Below, piece by piece: positions 17,532 through 25,090 of a stretch of 64,000 nucleotides of DNA. This DNA is from Gammaproteobacteria bacterium (lineage in GTDB: Bacteria > Pseudomonadota > Gammaproteobacteria > Francisellales > CACEW01). Below the pieces are notes generated by a model. The model saw only the letters and a list, made by a program, of their open reading frames with translations, was not told the DNA's origin and made no database searches. The translations under genes and the position numbers were made by a program. Location of the stretch: contig JAQSYQ010000003.1 of assembly GCA_029256015.1 (NCBI GenBank), forward strand, positions 39,651 through 103,650, written 5' to 3'. Position 1 is the stretch's first letter; each line of letters opens with the position of its first letter.

Positions 17532-18806
17532 CTAATAAATGGATTTGCAGTAGGTTTCTTTGATGGCCAAGGCGATCACAATGCTTACCGCAAAAGCAAT
17601 CGGCAAAATCAATATAGCATGCTGATAAGCAGCATCGCTGTAAGTTGCCACTCCATTGCTAATTTCTCCGCTCCAATTTCTTTGCAAAATATAGCCAAAC
17701 AGAGGTTGGAAAATAGCTCCGCAGGACATAATAATGGTCGCGCCAAGTGATTCGCTACTTGCGGTAATATGGCTTGGGTTGCTTTCAATAATTAAAGGAT
17801 AAGTGATGATCTGCGATGCTGAAAATAAGCCCAGCAAGAAAAATAAAACCAGCAAGCTTTTATCATCCAAGCTTTGGACGTAAAGAATAATCAACACGGT
17901 TAATAGGGTTAGGACTGCGCCAATCAGCATGGGCATTTTACGGCGGCCTAAACGATCTGAGATCCAGCCATTTAAAGGCGAGCCTATGATCATTCCTATA
18001 AATATCATGGAGGAGATATTGGCAGCTTGGTCAGCAGGCAAATGATGAATTTGAACCAGGTAATCTTTGCCCCATAGTGCGCCTAATACAATCACTGGAA
18101 TGCTTAACAAGTTGGTATATAGGCCGGCGAGCCAGGTTTGAGGGTTGCTTAAGGCTTGCCCAAAGCTTTTCCAAAAGCCCATGTTATGCAAAAGCTGATG
18201 TTCAGAGTGATGAGCCGCCTCAGTATTTTCAGGGTAATCCCGTACAAAAGCGATAATAATCAACCAGAACAGTACTCCGACTGTTGCTACCATAGCCAAA
18301 GTATAACGCCAGTCTCCCAATAGATTATTTAATAAGGTGATTTGCTGGGCAACGACTCCGCCAAGCATAGCCATGGTGACCACTAGACCAATCACTAAAC
18401 CTGAAAGTCTAGGCGGGAACCAGCGTGAAGTGAGCTGAGCACAGCTTAACAAGCACAAAGTGCTGCCCATGCCGGTTACAAAGCGGCAGACTTGGGCAAC
18501 GCTGAAGCTATGGGTAAAGGCGAATATATAGGTGCTGGCAATACAGATGGCCATTGCCACAACCAGCATCTTGCGGGTTGAGACTCGGTCAAGCATCAAC
18601 CCAGCCGGGATTAGGAATAATACGTTGGCGTAAAAGTACATTGCTGATAGGTTGCTGACTTGCAGTGCTGTCACATTAAAAGACTGTCTCAGCTCATCAT
18701 TTAAGGAGTTGAAACTGTTCATATTGATAAATTCAAAGAAGAAGAATAAAGCAGCGGAAAAAACTACAATCCAGGGTTGTAAGCGAGAAAAAGTCGATGT
18801 TTTCAT
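17532..18806 (-). CDS. MFS transporter
   Basis: 424 aa with 12 predicted helices in two halves. The loop 2-3 motif is LMLDRVSTRKMLV and the second-half copy is GWISDRLGRRKMPM, both classic major facilitator signatures. The substrate is unknown. Pairing with an aromatic amino acid permease suggests nutrient uptake, and the sequence style recalls the phagosomal transporters of intracellular Legionellales, but that is only a resemblance. It diverges from the tRNA-Ser region. Confidence 0.8.
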   Translation of the reverse strand: MKTSTFSRLQPWIVVFSAALFFFFEFINMNSFNSLNDELRQSFNVTALQVSNLSAMYFYANVLFLIPAGLMLDRVSTRKMLVVAMAICIASTYIFAFTHSFSVAQVCRFVTGMGSTLCLLSCAQLTSRWFPPRLSGLVIGLVVTMAMLGGVVAQQITLLNNLLGDWRYTLAMVATVGVLFWLIIIAFVRDYPENTEAAHHSEHQLLHNMGFWKSFGQALSNPQTWLAGLYTNLLSIPVIVLGALWGKDYLVQIHHLPADQAANISSMIFIGMIIGSPLNGWISDRLGRRKMPMLIGAVLTLLTVLIILYVQSLDDKSLLVLFFLLGLFSASQIITYPLIIESNPSHITASSESLGATIIMSCGAIFQPLFGYILQRNWSGEISNGVATYSDAAYQHAILILPIAFAVSIVIALAIKETYCKSIY

Positions 18807-18890
18807 GATTTGCCGTAGTCTAGTTGTTTAATTCTTGAGTATCTTACATCACTTTTTGCTTTTTTTCAGGAAAAAAATTCGTTATGATAT

Positions 18891-18972
18891 GCCCCAGTTT
18901 AAAAATACAGTCGACCTAAATGTTAGGCGGCAGTTAAATGTGTCATCAACTATGTTGCTGTCTTCCTGGGGC
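18891..18972 (+). ncRNA. Candidate structured RNA upstream of tRNA-Ser
   Basis: GCCCCAG (18891-18897) pairs with CTGGGGC (18966-18972). Inside lie the perfect hairpin CCTAA-ATG-TTAGG and a second arm GGCAG/CTGTC reinforced by AGTT/AACT, giving a three-way-junction-like fold. A -10-like TATGAT at 18883-18888 would start transcription near the first arm. It could be a free small RNA or the leader of the tRNA-Ser precursor. It does not match tmRNA, 6S or SRP RNA as far as I can tell. No reading frame of note covers it. Confidence 0.35.
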
Positions 18973-19022
18973 TCAAAGGGAACCGGGATCGAAGTCCTGA
19001 AAGGGAAGAGTTGTAAAGTTTA

Positions 19023-19110
<88 letters not shown>

Positions 19111-19259
19111 TATTGAGCATTGATCATGATGAACAAGGTCTAAAACAAGTAAAGAGCGGCAACTTTGATCTTATAAATAATCATGTGTATGTGTCTCGGA
19201 GCAATCCAAATATCTACGCTATTTTATTGCCTGTGCCTGAAGAAGGTTTTGCTAAGTAA
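19111..19259 (+). other. Possible protein-gene remnant after tRNA-Ser
   Basis: A frame open through the tRNA and on to 19259 encodes a protein-like tail (NNHVYVSRSNPNIYAILLP, then VPEEGFAK) but has no ATG and no ribosome site after the tRNA. It could be the 3' end of a gene whose 5' part was removed by an insertion at the tRNA. The following 19260-19514 is AT-rich and holds no coding frame I would support. Confidence 0.3.
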
Positions 19260-19514
19260 AAAAATTGCCCTGTTGAATTTCTTTACTCCAAAGAAATATT
19301 GGGGAAAAAAAGACTAACTTTGCAAAAGCTGTAATAGACCTTGATCCAAAAGCGTTTTCAAATTTCCAACCTTTATTCGATGCTATTCTTTCAATTATTA
19401 AGACAGCATTTTAAGCCTATAAAATTGCTGACCTATTTGATTTCCAACCTTAATTTGATTAAAATTCAACCTATATGTTTCACTCTAATTTATCAGCTAA
19501 ATCTCCACTTTCAC

Positions 19515-19543
19515 TTGACCAGTACATTATAAAAGACTACTAT
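19515..19543 (+). promoter_or_regulatory. Sigma-70 promoter of the HigBA-like operon
   Basis: TTGACC (19515-19520), a 17-base spacer and TACTAT (19538-19543) form a near-consensus promoter. A strong AAGGAGCC (about 19554) and the toxin ATG at 19568 follow, giving a leader of about 20 bases. Toxin-antitoxin operons of this class are normally repressed by the antitoxin binding here. Confidence 0.6.
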
Positions 19544-19567
19544 ATAAGGTATCAAGGAGCCTTGCAT

Positions 19568-19882
19568 ATGCAATGGAAAGTAATTTACCTTGAAGATGTT
19601 GAAGCTTGGCTGCTCGAATTGAGCAAAGAGCAGTTTAAATCTGTTGCTAAAGAAATGCGATTACTTGAATTATCTGGTGCACAGCTTCGATTGCCGCACA
19701 GTCGAACATTAGGCGGTGGGCTATTTGAACTAAGAGAACGTGGTTTTGGTTTAAGGATTTACTATGCCTTTAATCAAGAAAGAACTGCTGTACTCTTACA
19801 TGCTGGTGATAAAAGCGACCAACTTCATGACATTATGAAAGCCAGGCGTTTATTAAAAAGATATAGAGGAAACACAAAATGA
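19568..19882 (+). CDS. HigB-like / phage Gp49-like toxin (RelE superfamily)
   Basis: 104 aa from the ATG at 19568, chosen because AAGGAGCC lies directly upstream; the longer frame from 19475 crosses the promoter. The sequence has the RelE-fold pattern seen in Gp49-like toxins: MQWKVIYLEDVEAWLLEL, then LRLPHSRTLGGGLFELRERG, then GLRIYYAFNQERTAVLLHAG, and a basic tail (KARRLLKRYRG). Members cleave mRNA on the ribosome. The toxin comes first and overlaps the antitoxin gene by four bases, the HigBA order. Confidence 0.83.
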   Translation: MQWKVIYLEDVEAWLLELSKEQFKSVAKEMRLLELSGAQLRLPHSRTLGGGLFELRERGFGLRIYYAFNQERTAVLLHAGDKSDQLHDIMKARRLLKRYRGNTK

Positions 19883-20181
19883 AAACCAAAGCATTTCAAT
19901 CTCTTCTAGAGCAAAGGCTTAATAAAAAAGATATTGCTGAAATTGAGGCTGCTGCAAAAATGGAATATGAAGCATTAAGAATGCTGCAGGAAGATGTTTC
20001 AAAGGCAATCGCACAGTACATGTCAGAAAATGATGTTGGTTTTAATGAACTAGTCAGAAAACTTGGAAAAAGCCCAAGCCAAGTTTCTAAAATTATCAAA
20101 GGCGAGGCCAATTTAACTCTCGCTACCATTGCACAGGTTTTTGCGTTGATGGGAAAAAAGCCACATATTGTTGCAAGATAG
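19879..20181 (+). CDS. HigA-like antitoxin (XRE helix-turn-helix)
   Basis: 100 aa. The C-terminal half is a Cro/CI-type HTH: GFNELVRKLGKSPSQVSKII with KGEANLTLATIAQVFALMGKK, typical of HigA antitoxins that carry the HTH at the C-terminal side. The N-terminal helices would wrap the toxin. The start ATGA overlaps the toxin stop. It should neutralise the upstream toxin and repress the promoter at 19515. Confidence 0.83.
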   Translation: MKTKAFQSLLEQRLNKKDIAEIEAAAKMEYEALRMLQEDVSKAIAQYMSENDVGFNELVRKLGKSPSQVSKIIKGEANLTLATIAQVFALMGKKPHIVAR

Positions 20182-20189
20182 CAGTTTCG

Positions 20190-20274
20190 GATTTTTGATC
20201 GTTGGGGCAAAGCGACGAGCCGAAGGCTGAGGTACAGGATGTGTCGAGTCTCTCCCTCTCTTCTCCGCCATATT
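20190..20274 (+). repeat. tRNA-Ser-like 3' remnant and candidate attachment site
   Basis: This stretch looks like a decayed 3' half of a serine tRNA: a variable-arm-like AGCC-GAA-GGCT hairpin, a T-loop-like GTCGAGTC and an end CTCCGCCATATT that repeats the last bases and flank of tRNA-Ser(UGA) (TCCGCCATATT at 19104-19114 and 20264-20274). Its first part, 20190-20218, is also repeated at 31262-31289 (GCAAAGCGACGA core). It marks a probable integration boundary. Confidence 0.5.
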
Positions 20275-20328
20275 TAGTTTTCAAGAAATTCCTAAAACTC
20301 ACTAAATAGAAAAGCAGACAAAGCATTA

Positions 20329-20358
20329 AAGCCAGCTTGAAAAAAGCCGGCTTATTAT
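20329..20358. terminator. Hairpin terminator between higA and the reverse-strand gene
   Basis: AAGCCAGCTT (20329-20338) pairs with AGCCGGCTT (20345-20353) with one mismatch, around an A-rich loop, and is followed by ATTATTTT. It can end the rightward transcript and, read on the other strand, lies just after the stop of the leftward gene at 20360. Confidence 0.55.
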
Positions 20359-20359
20359 T

Positions 20360-20704
20360 TTACTTTGATTCTAGGCCGGAACCTTTCATTTCTTCGGGAG
20401 TGATTGGGCATAAGCCGTTATAACGCAGCCAACTTTCTAGCCTATTAGTAAGCATGTGCCGAGCTTTTTCAACATGGCCTTCTTCTATAGCATCATAAGC
20501 TGTATTAAGCATAGCATCAATACCATCAACAAATCGGGATGTTTTTTCCTCTAAATCAGGGTTTTTATTCTTAAATTGCTGCACTGCTTCTTGAACTCGT
20601 GCTACACAGATGGAAGCACCCTCTAGTATGTTCGCTGTCAATAAATCGCTAGTTGTGTAATTTGAATGTTCGACTATAGCTTTGAGTTCTTTTATCTTTT
20701 CCAT
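20360..20704 (-). CDS. Hypothetical protein, helical
   Basis: 114 aa, predicted mostly alpha-helical and slightly acidic, with no signal peptide or membrane segment. It contains a single arginine/lysine-rich helix near the end (EKARHMLTNRLESWLRYNG) and two cysteines. I do not recognise a family. It heads away from the HigBA pair and is followed by a hairpin terminator. Surrounding small genes suggest cargo of a mobile island. Confidence 0.5.
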   Translation of the reverse strand: MEKIKELKAIVEHSNYTTSDLLTANILEGASICVARVQEAVQQFKNKNPDLEEKTSRFVDGIDAMLNTAYDAIEEGHVEKARHMLTNRLESWLRYNGLCPITPEEMKGSGLESK

Positions 20705-20775
20705 ATTAACCTCTGAGCCATCATTGGCATTTATTACATGGGGATGAACTATCTAACAGTCAATGGCTCAAGTGA

Positions 20776-21006
20776 CTAAAAAGTAATATGTATGCCAATT
20801 CCGCCTTGCATGGCTTCTGTTAAGCAATTACTATTGGTACGCAATTGTGAACTAGGACAAATTAAGCATGGGTAGACATTAACCTGGCTAGCCTGACTTT
20901 GTGATAATTTAAAATTATTGCCAGTAACAACAGATAGCGGGGTAGCGTGACATATTTTAACAAGCCAAATAGCTAGCATTACAATTAGAAATTTTTTAGC
21001 ATTCAT
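20776..21006 (-). CDS. Small secreted cysteine-containing protein
   Basis: 76 aa. Residues 1-21 are a clear signal peptide (KKFLIVMLAIWLVKICHA, cleavage likely after CHA). The mature part has three cysteines, including CLIC, which could form disulphides in the periplasm. No family recognised. GGGGCAAGGC precedes the start. It lies among small unknown reverse-strand genes. Confidence 0.5.
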   Translation of the reverse strand: MNAKKFLIVMLAIWLVKICHATPLSVVTGNNFKLSQSQASQVNVYPCLICPSSQLRTNSNCLTEAMQGGIGIHITF

Positions 21007-21044
21007 TGCCTTGCCCCTTGTTCTTGTTATTTTAAGGCATTCAA

Positions 21045-21287
21045 TTAATTTGCCATGGCACGTATGGAAACGATTACATCGTGTAAATCTGAAGGCAAAG
21101 TTTCAAGGGCTTCTTCCTGTAGTAAATTCAATTCATCATCAATTAAGTGATTAGCTTTCGCCTTGTTATAGGCATCCAATAAAACAGGCAGCATTTGAGC
21201 AAGGCCGCTTGCATATAAATCTAAAGTTGTCAGTTGTACTTTCATCTTATGTAACCTCCTTGTTAATGATTCGGCTTTTGCCATCAT
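21045..21287 (-). CDS. Small hypothetical protein coupled to an RHH protein
   Basis: 80 aa, helical and acidic toward the C-terminus (IDDELNLLQEEALETL). Its ATG overlaps the stop of the upstream ribbon-helix-helix-like gene by four bases, so they are translated together. AAGGAGGTTACATAAGATG suggests that an internal ATG after residue 14 (MKVQLTTLD) could be an alternative, better-placed start. It may be the partner of the RHH protein, as in partition or toxin-antitoxin operons, but no family is recognised. Confidence 0.5.
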   Translation of the reverse strand: MMAKAESLTRRLHKMKVQLTTLDLYASGLAQMLPVLLDAYNKAKANHLIDDELNLLQEEALETLPSDLHDVIVSIRAMAN

Positions 21288-21547
21288 TTTGAGCCTTTAT
21301 CAGCTTTATCTTTATAAGCCAGCTTTTCGCTCATAATTAGCCTAATCAATCTATCTTTAGCCATAAAAGTATCGTTCTGTTCTAGTGTTGCAATAACCCT
21401 TGCTACTACTTCTTGAGCATTAGTCCTCGCGTTCTTTTTGGCCCATTCCTCAAGATCACTGTGAACCTCTTTTGGCATGGTTAAACAGATTTTTGGGTCT
21501 GTTTTGGACGTAAGTCTCCTATAAACCTTTTCACAAGATTTTTTCAC
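21284..21547 (-). CDS. Arc/RHH-like DNA-binding protein
   Basis: 87 aa beginning with GTG at 21547 (AAGGAA upstream). The segment KICLTMPKEVHSDLEEWAKKNARTNAQEVVARVI has the beta-strand plus two-helix arrangement of ribbon-helix-helix proteins, where the strand residues contact DNA. It probably represses its own operon. It resembles the RHH protein at 38054 in layout (strand, P-x-E-[VI]-x, two helices). Family membership is inferred from this pattern. Confidence 0.55.
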   Translation of the reverse strand: MKKSCEKVYRRLTSKTDPKICLTMPKEVHSDLEEWAKKNARTNAQEVVARVIATLEQNDTFMAKDRLIRLIMSEKLAYKDKADKGSK

Positions 21548-21565
21548 TTTGTATTCCTTGGTATA

Positions 21566-21633
21566 AAAAAGGCGCTTGTAGAGGGCGGGGCGAGCGCTGC
21601 TTTTATGAGGGGGTAAAAAGCATCTCTACAAGC
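21566..21633 (-). terminator. Rho-independent terminator (reverse strand)
   Basis: GCTTGTAGAG (21574-21583) and CTCTACAAGC (21624-21633) form a perfect 10-bp stem. A second arm, GCTTTT/AAAAGC, lies inside. In the reverse-strand transcript the stem is followed by GCCTTTTTT, so it ends the gene at 21682-21954. Confidence 0.7.
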
Positions 21634-21681
21634 TACCAAACTGTTAAACTGGCCATCCTTGGCAGTACAGCTCCGTGAAAC

Positions 21682-21954
21682 TTATGCAGCTTTATGGGTG
21701 AAATCTGCTGCTCGAGCTGAATCATAGACATTTAAAGTCAGGTCAAGCTGCTCTGGAACAGCTATTGAGTTTTCATCAGCTTCTAATGCAGCCTCTTGCT
21801 CCATCATCATTAACATACCTAATAAGCACTTAGTGTCGATTGTGCCATCAGCATAGACTTTTAAGCCCTGAATCATCTCTTGGGGCATTTCTATTAACAA
21901 GGCTCTGTTTTCTTCGCTGCCCATTTCGGCGATAACTTTTATTGTCTTTTTCAT
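21682..21954 (-). CDS. Hypothetical protein
   Basis: 90 aa, acidic, with a methionine-rich patch (CLLGMLMMMEQEAALEADE). It starts with a short strand-like segment (KKTIKVIAEMGSEENRALLIEMP). GGGGAAAG lies upstream of the ATG and a strong terminator follows the stop, so it appears to be a monocistronic gene. No recognisable family and no signal or membrane segment. Confidence 0.5.
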   Translation of the reverse strand: MKKTIKVIAEMGSEENRALLIEMPQEMIQGLKVYADGTIDTKCLLGMLMMMEQEAALEADENSIAVPEQLDLTLNVYDSARAADFTHKAA

Positions 21955-22092
21955 TTAACTTTCCCCTAGTTATTTACTTATTTAATTTCTATGTTGCTAT
22001 CTAAACACAGGGGCTAATTCGATAAAATTTACTTATTTTCCTAAATTTAGTTTAAGTTTTCCGTCTATAATTCTTAATAGAGGTATATGCCT

Positions 22093-23433
22093 ATGAAGCT
22101 AGAAAAACTATACTGGCGAGACGTTAAGGCTGATTTTTTTAAATTAAATCAAGAGCTTGCAAGTATAATTGATAAGCTTAATCCGCCTGATGATTGTTTT
22201 TTCTATAAAGCAGTTTATCCCTATGGGGATTTAATCCTGCAAAAGGGTGTGTTTCAGCTGCCAAGTTTTAACGGTAGAAAACACAGACTGGCAGACCCGG
22301 AAGTACCAGATGAAATCAAAAAAGAGATTGGCTATAACCAGGGTAATTATCCGGCATTGCTTGTTCTAGACCATCCTATAGAACTATTTATTACCATCAA
22401 CAACATTTCAATCCCTTACTTTCTACTTCGACCTGGCGATATTATGGGTTTAGGGTATGTCATGAAAGACGCGCCAAGCAATGAACTGCAATTAAGCAAC
22501 CATGGCAACTCTGTATGGTCGATGTCATCAGGAGCAAGATCAACCTTTTTATTGCCTAAGATTTGTTATTCCTCATCTCATAAACGATTAGAGAAAAAGC
22601 TCAATGTGGTTATGAAAAAGCCTCTTGAGATTTTTGACCATTGGGAGGTATTTAGAGTTATCAGCTCAAAGCTTGGTTCTGACTGGAATTCAACAGTTTT
22701 ATTCTTTTCTAAAAATTGGTTCAAATACGCTCATACGCCTGAATGGGTAACTTTCAAGCTTTACATGTACCAAACCTATACGCACAAGCTTAGAAATTAC
22801 TGGAACAACTTGATGAGCATCAATATAGGGTTAACTCAGATTCATTTAGAGGAAAACCTAAAGCCCACATTAAGAATCATAGACATTCTTAGAAATATCT
22901 TTGCTGTAGCAAATGGGGATAGCCTCGGTTTTCAGCCCGCAATTGATGACAGCTTACTACCGGCATCCATTATTCAAGATGCTTATATTAATCTTTATAA
23001 ACTGCCAGATTATTATCCCACCATTATGCAGCCAGCATATTATAGCGCTTTGGATAAAAAGCCTGTTTATACCTCAGTAAATATGATGTCTATAGACAAT
23101 CTATATGATGTTTTAAAAGTCCACAGTGATGCTCAATTAATGGAAGAAGTAAGATATACCTATCAAAAATATGCTGAAGTGTTGAGGTCAGATAAAGCCA
23201 GTGTTGATAGTGATGCGACCTATTTAAGCGAAGTAGCAAAAAACCGCAATGTCGAGTTTTTCCATTACCTTCGTTATAAAGATAACCCGCGCTATAGTGA
23301 AATTGATTTAATTGATGTAAAAGAGATTCCTCGCCTTGACCCAAGATTTATTACAGATAAATACCCTAACAATCAAGAGCTGGCTCATGCAGGGACATTT
23401 ATTAAAGCTTGTATTAAGATTTCCCCAAAATAA
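22093..23433 (+). CDS. Large hypothetical protein of the island
   Basis: 446 aa from the ATG at 22093; GAGG nine bases upstream favours it over the ATG at 22087, which is only three bases from the same ribosome site. A soluble protein with many aromatic residues (LEKLYWRDVKADFF, FFYKAVYPYGDL, IPYFLLRPGDIMGLGYVM). No P-loop, nuclease or HTH motif is evident. It is the longest unassigned gene in this part of the island. Its 3' end overlaps the convergent methyltransferase gene by 20 bases. I cannot assign a function. Confidence 0.6.
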   Translation: MKLEKLYWRDVKADFFKLNQELASIIDKLNPPDDCFFYKAVYPYGDLILQKGVFQLPSFNGRKHRLADPEVPDEIKKEIGYNQGNYPALLVLDHPIELFITINNISIPYFLLRPGDIMGLGYVMKDAPSNELQLSNHGNSVWSMSSGARSTFLLPKICYSSSHKRLEKKLNVVMKKPLEIFDHWEVFRVISSKLGSDWNSTVLFFSKNWFKYAHTPEWVTFKLYMYQTYTHKLRNYWNNLMSINIGLTQIHLEENLKPTLRIIDILRNIFAVANGDSLGFQPAIDDSLLPASIIQDAYINLYKLPDYYPTIMQPAYYSALDKKPVYTSVNMMSIDNLYDVLKVHSDAQLMEEVRYTYQKYAEVLRSDKASVDSDATYLSEVAKNRNVEFFHYLRYKDNPRYSEIDLIDVKEIPRLDPRFITDKYPNNQELAHAGTFIKACIKISPK

Positions 23434-24115
23434 CGAGGCAACGGGCAGCAGTACCAGCTACATATTCCCTTACCTGTCTGACTGCAAGCCCTGCCATTGC
23501 GGCAGCCCTGATAATTTCAAAAGTTGTCGGCACATAGCCATGCTGATCCAATCCGGTTTCTTGGTCATGCAAACAATATTCTTTTGGCTTTCTGGCTGTG
23601 GCTTCCATTGAAGCATTAGAAATTAGAAGGTCGATAATACAATAACCCCCAGCTTTTAATAATTTAGCGCATTTTTTTAAGCATAGCTTCTGTTCTGATG
23701 GGTTAAATGTCGCTATCGTAAGCCACATCATCAAGATTAAATCAAACTTTTCATCGAAAGCTTGGGTTAGAAAATCACCCTCAATAACCTGACAATTACC
23801 TATATGGTTCTTCATAAAGCTGGCATGGGAGTGCGTGTATTCAATTGCCGTTAGTTTTTTAGCATAGCCCATTTGTTGGCAAGCATTGATGACCCGCCCA
23901 TAGCCACCACCAATTTCCAAAATAGAGTTTGCGCTGTTAATGTAGTCAGTTATTAAGGAAACGTCAGGATTATTAGTAAGGCCAGAAATTCTAAGGAGGT
24001 CCAAAAACCCATGTAGGGACAATTTTTCACAAAATTCTTTATTGTCATGGTTTGTCCAGCTCTCAAAAGAGCTTTCGCTGCTATGATCTAAAGCAAGCTC
24101 GACCGCTTCCATCAC
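23414..24115 (-). CDS. Class I SAM-dependent methyltransferase (copy 1)
   Basis: 233 aa. SAM-binding motif I is SILEIGGGYGRVINACQQMG, the acidic residue of motif II is in TAIEYTHSH, then VIEGDF, the strand-4 segment DLILMMWLTIATF and the post-motif KLLKAGGYCIIDLL. A paralogue lies directly upstream on the same strand (24227-25006). The substrate is unknown. No secretion signal. Confidence 0.75.
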   Translation of the reverse strand: MMEAVELALDHSSESSFESWTNHDNKEFCEKLSLHGFLDLLRISGLTNNPDVSLITDYINSANSILEIGGGYGRVINACQQMGYAKKLTAIEYTHSHASFMKNHIGNCQVIEGDFLTQAFDEKFDLILMMWLTIATFNPSEQKLCLKKCAKLLKAGGYCIIDLLISNASMEATARKPKEYCLHDQETGLDQHGYVPTTFEIIRAAAMAGLAVRQVREYVAGTAARCLVILGKS

Positions 24116-24226
24116 TTCCCCTAAGCTGGTTTATTAAAAATAGCTTATTTTATTTCACGCTATTATAACGAAATAAATGCCATAAACTACCATTCCATGG
24201 GATAAATTTTGTCCAATTCCTATGTT

Positions 24227-25006
24227 TTAAGGCTTATTTATCAATTTATATATCAAGCTTGCCCTCAAAATATCATTGCCAGCAGCATATTGTCTTTCAG
24301 ATACAAGCTCAAGGCCCACCTCATTAGTTATTAGATGGATTTCTTTAATAGAAGACATATAGCCTGCATGATATTGCCCATTAGCTTGGAATGTATAAAA
24401 GCCGTTATTTGAAGAGGGCAGGGCAGGGTTGGTTTCAGCTTTAAGATTAGCTGAGTAGTTATCAATAATTAAAAAGCCGTTGGGTTTTATAATATCTTTT
24501 GCCTTTTTTAGGCACCTTTTCTGCTCATCAAAAGTAAACGCATTTAAAGTAGATCCCATTAGCATTACAAGGTCATACTGTTCTGTAGGAATAAATTCTA
24601 AAAAATCGCCTTCATATAAAACTAGATCAGGGAAATTTGCTTCCAACTCTTTGCAGAAGCTTGGAGTAAATTCAATGCCTGAAAACTTACCTTGATAACC
24701 AATTTCTCGGCAAGCTTTAACCACTCTGCCACGGCATAAGCCTATTTCAAATATGGACTGGACGTTGAGGATATAATCTTTAACATTATTTATGTCTTCG
24801 TTTTTATCAATGCCCGAATTTTTGATGAGCTTATCGTAAAGCTCATCGGACATTTCCTCATAGAACTTAATATTATTTTTATTTGCCCATGAATTTTCAG
24901 TACATGGTGCAATATATTCAATATCAAACTTTGACATAGTTAACCCAGGATTGGAAAAACCGATTGTAAAACATATTATGCTAAAAATAACAGTTACAGT
25001 GTTCAT
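24227..25006 (-). CDS. Class I SAM-dependent methyltransferase (copy 2)
   Basis: 259 aa, or 236 if translation begins at the ATG at 24937 (MSKFDIEYIAP). Neither start has a convincing ribosome site; the longer form would add a hydrophobic N-terminus that looks like a signal anchor. SAM motif I is SIFEIGLCRGRVVKACREIG with one glycine replaced (GLCRG rather than G-G-G-Y-G), followed by SGIEFT, LYEGDFLEF, LVMLMGSTLNAF and IIKPNGFLIIDNY. These blocks line up with the neighbouring copy, so the pair arose by duplication. Confidence 0.7.
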   Translation of the reverse strand: MNTVTVIFSIICFTIGFSNPGLTMSKFDIEYIAPCTENSWANKNNIKFYEEMSDELYDKLIKNSGIDKNEDINNVKDYILNVQSIFEIGLCRGRVVKACREIGYQGKFSGIEFTPSFCKELEANFPDLVLYEGDFLEFIPTEQYDLVMLMGSTLNAFTFDEQKRCLKKAKDIIKPNGFLIIDNYSANLKAETNPALPSSNNGFYTFQANGQYHAGYMSSIKEIHLITNEVGLELVSERQYAAGNDILRASLIYKLINKP

Positions 25007-25090
25007 TTATCGATAAACGATGCGAAGGCAAGCCTACATTAAAAGATTAGCCATCTGCTACACTTACAGAAATGATAAACAGGCAATAGC

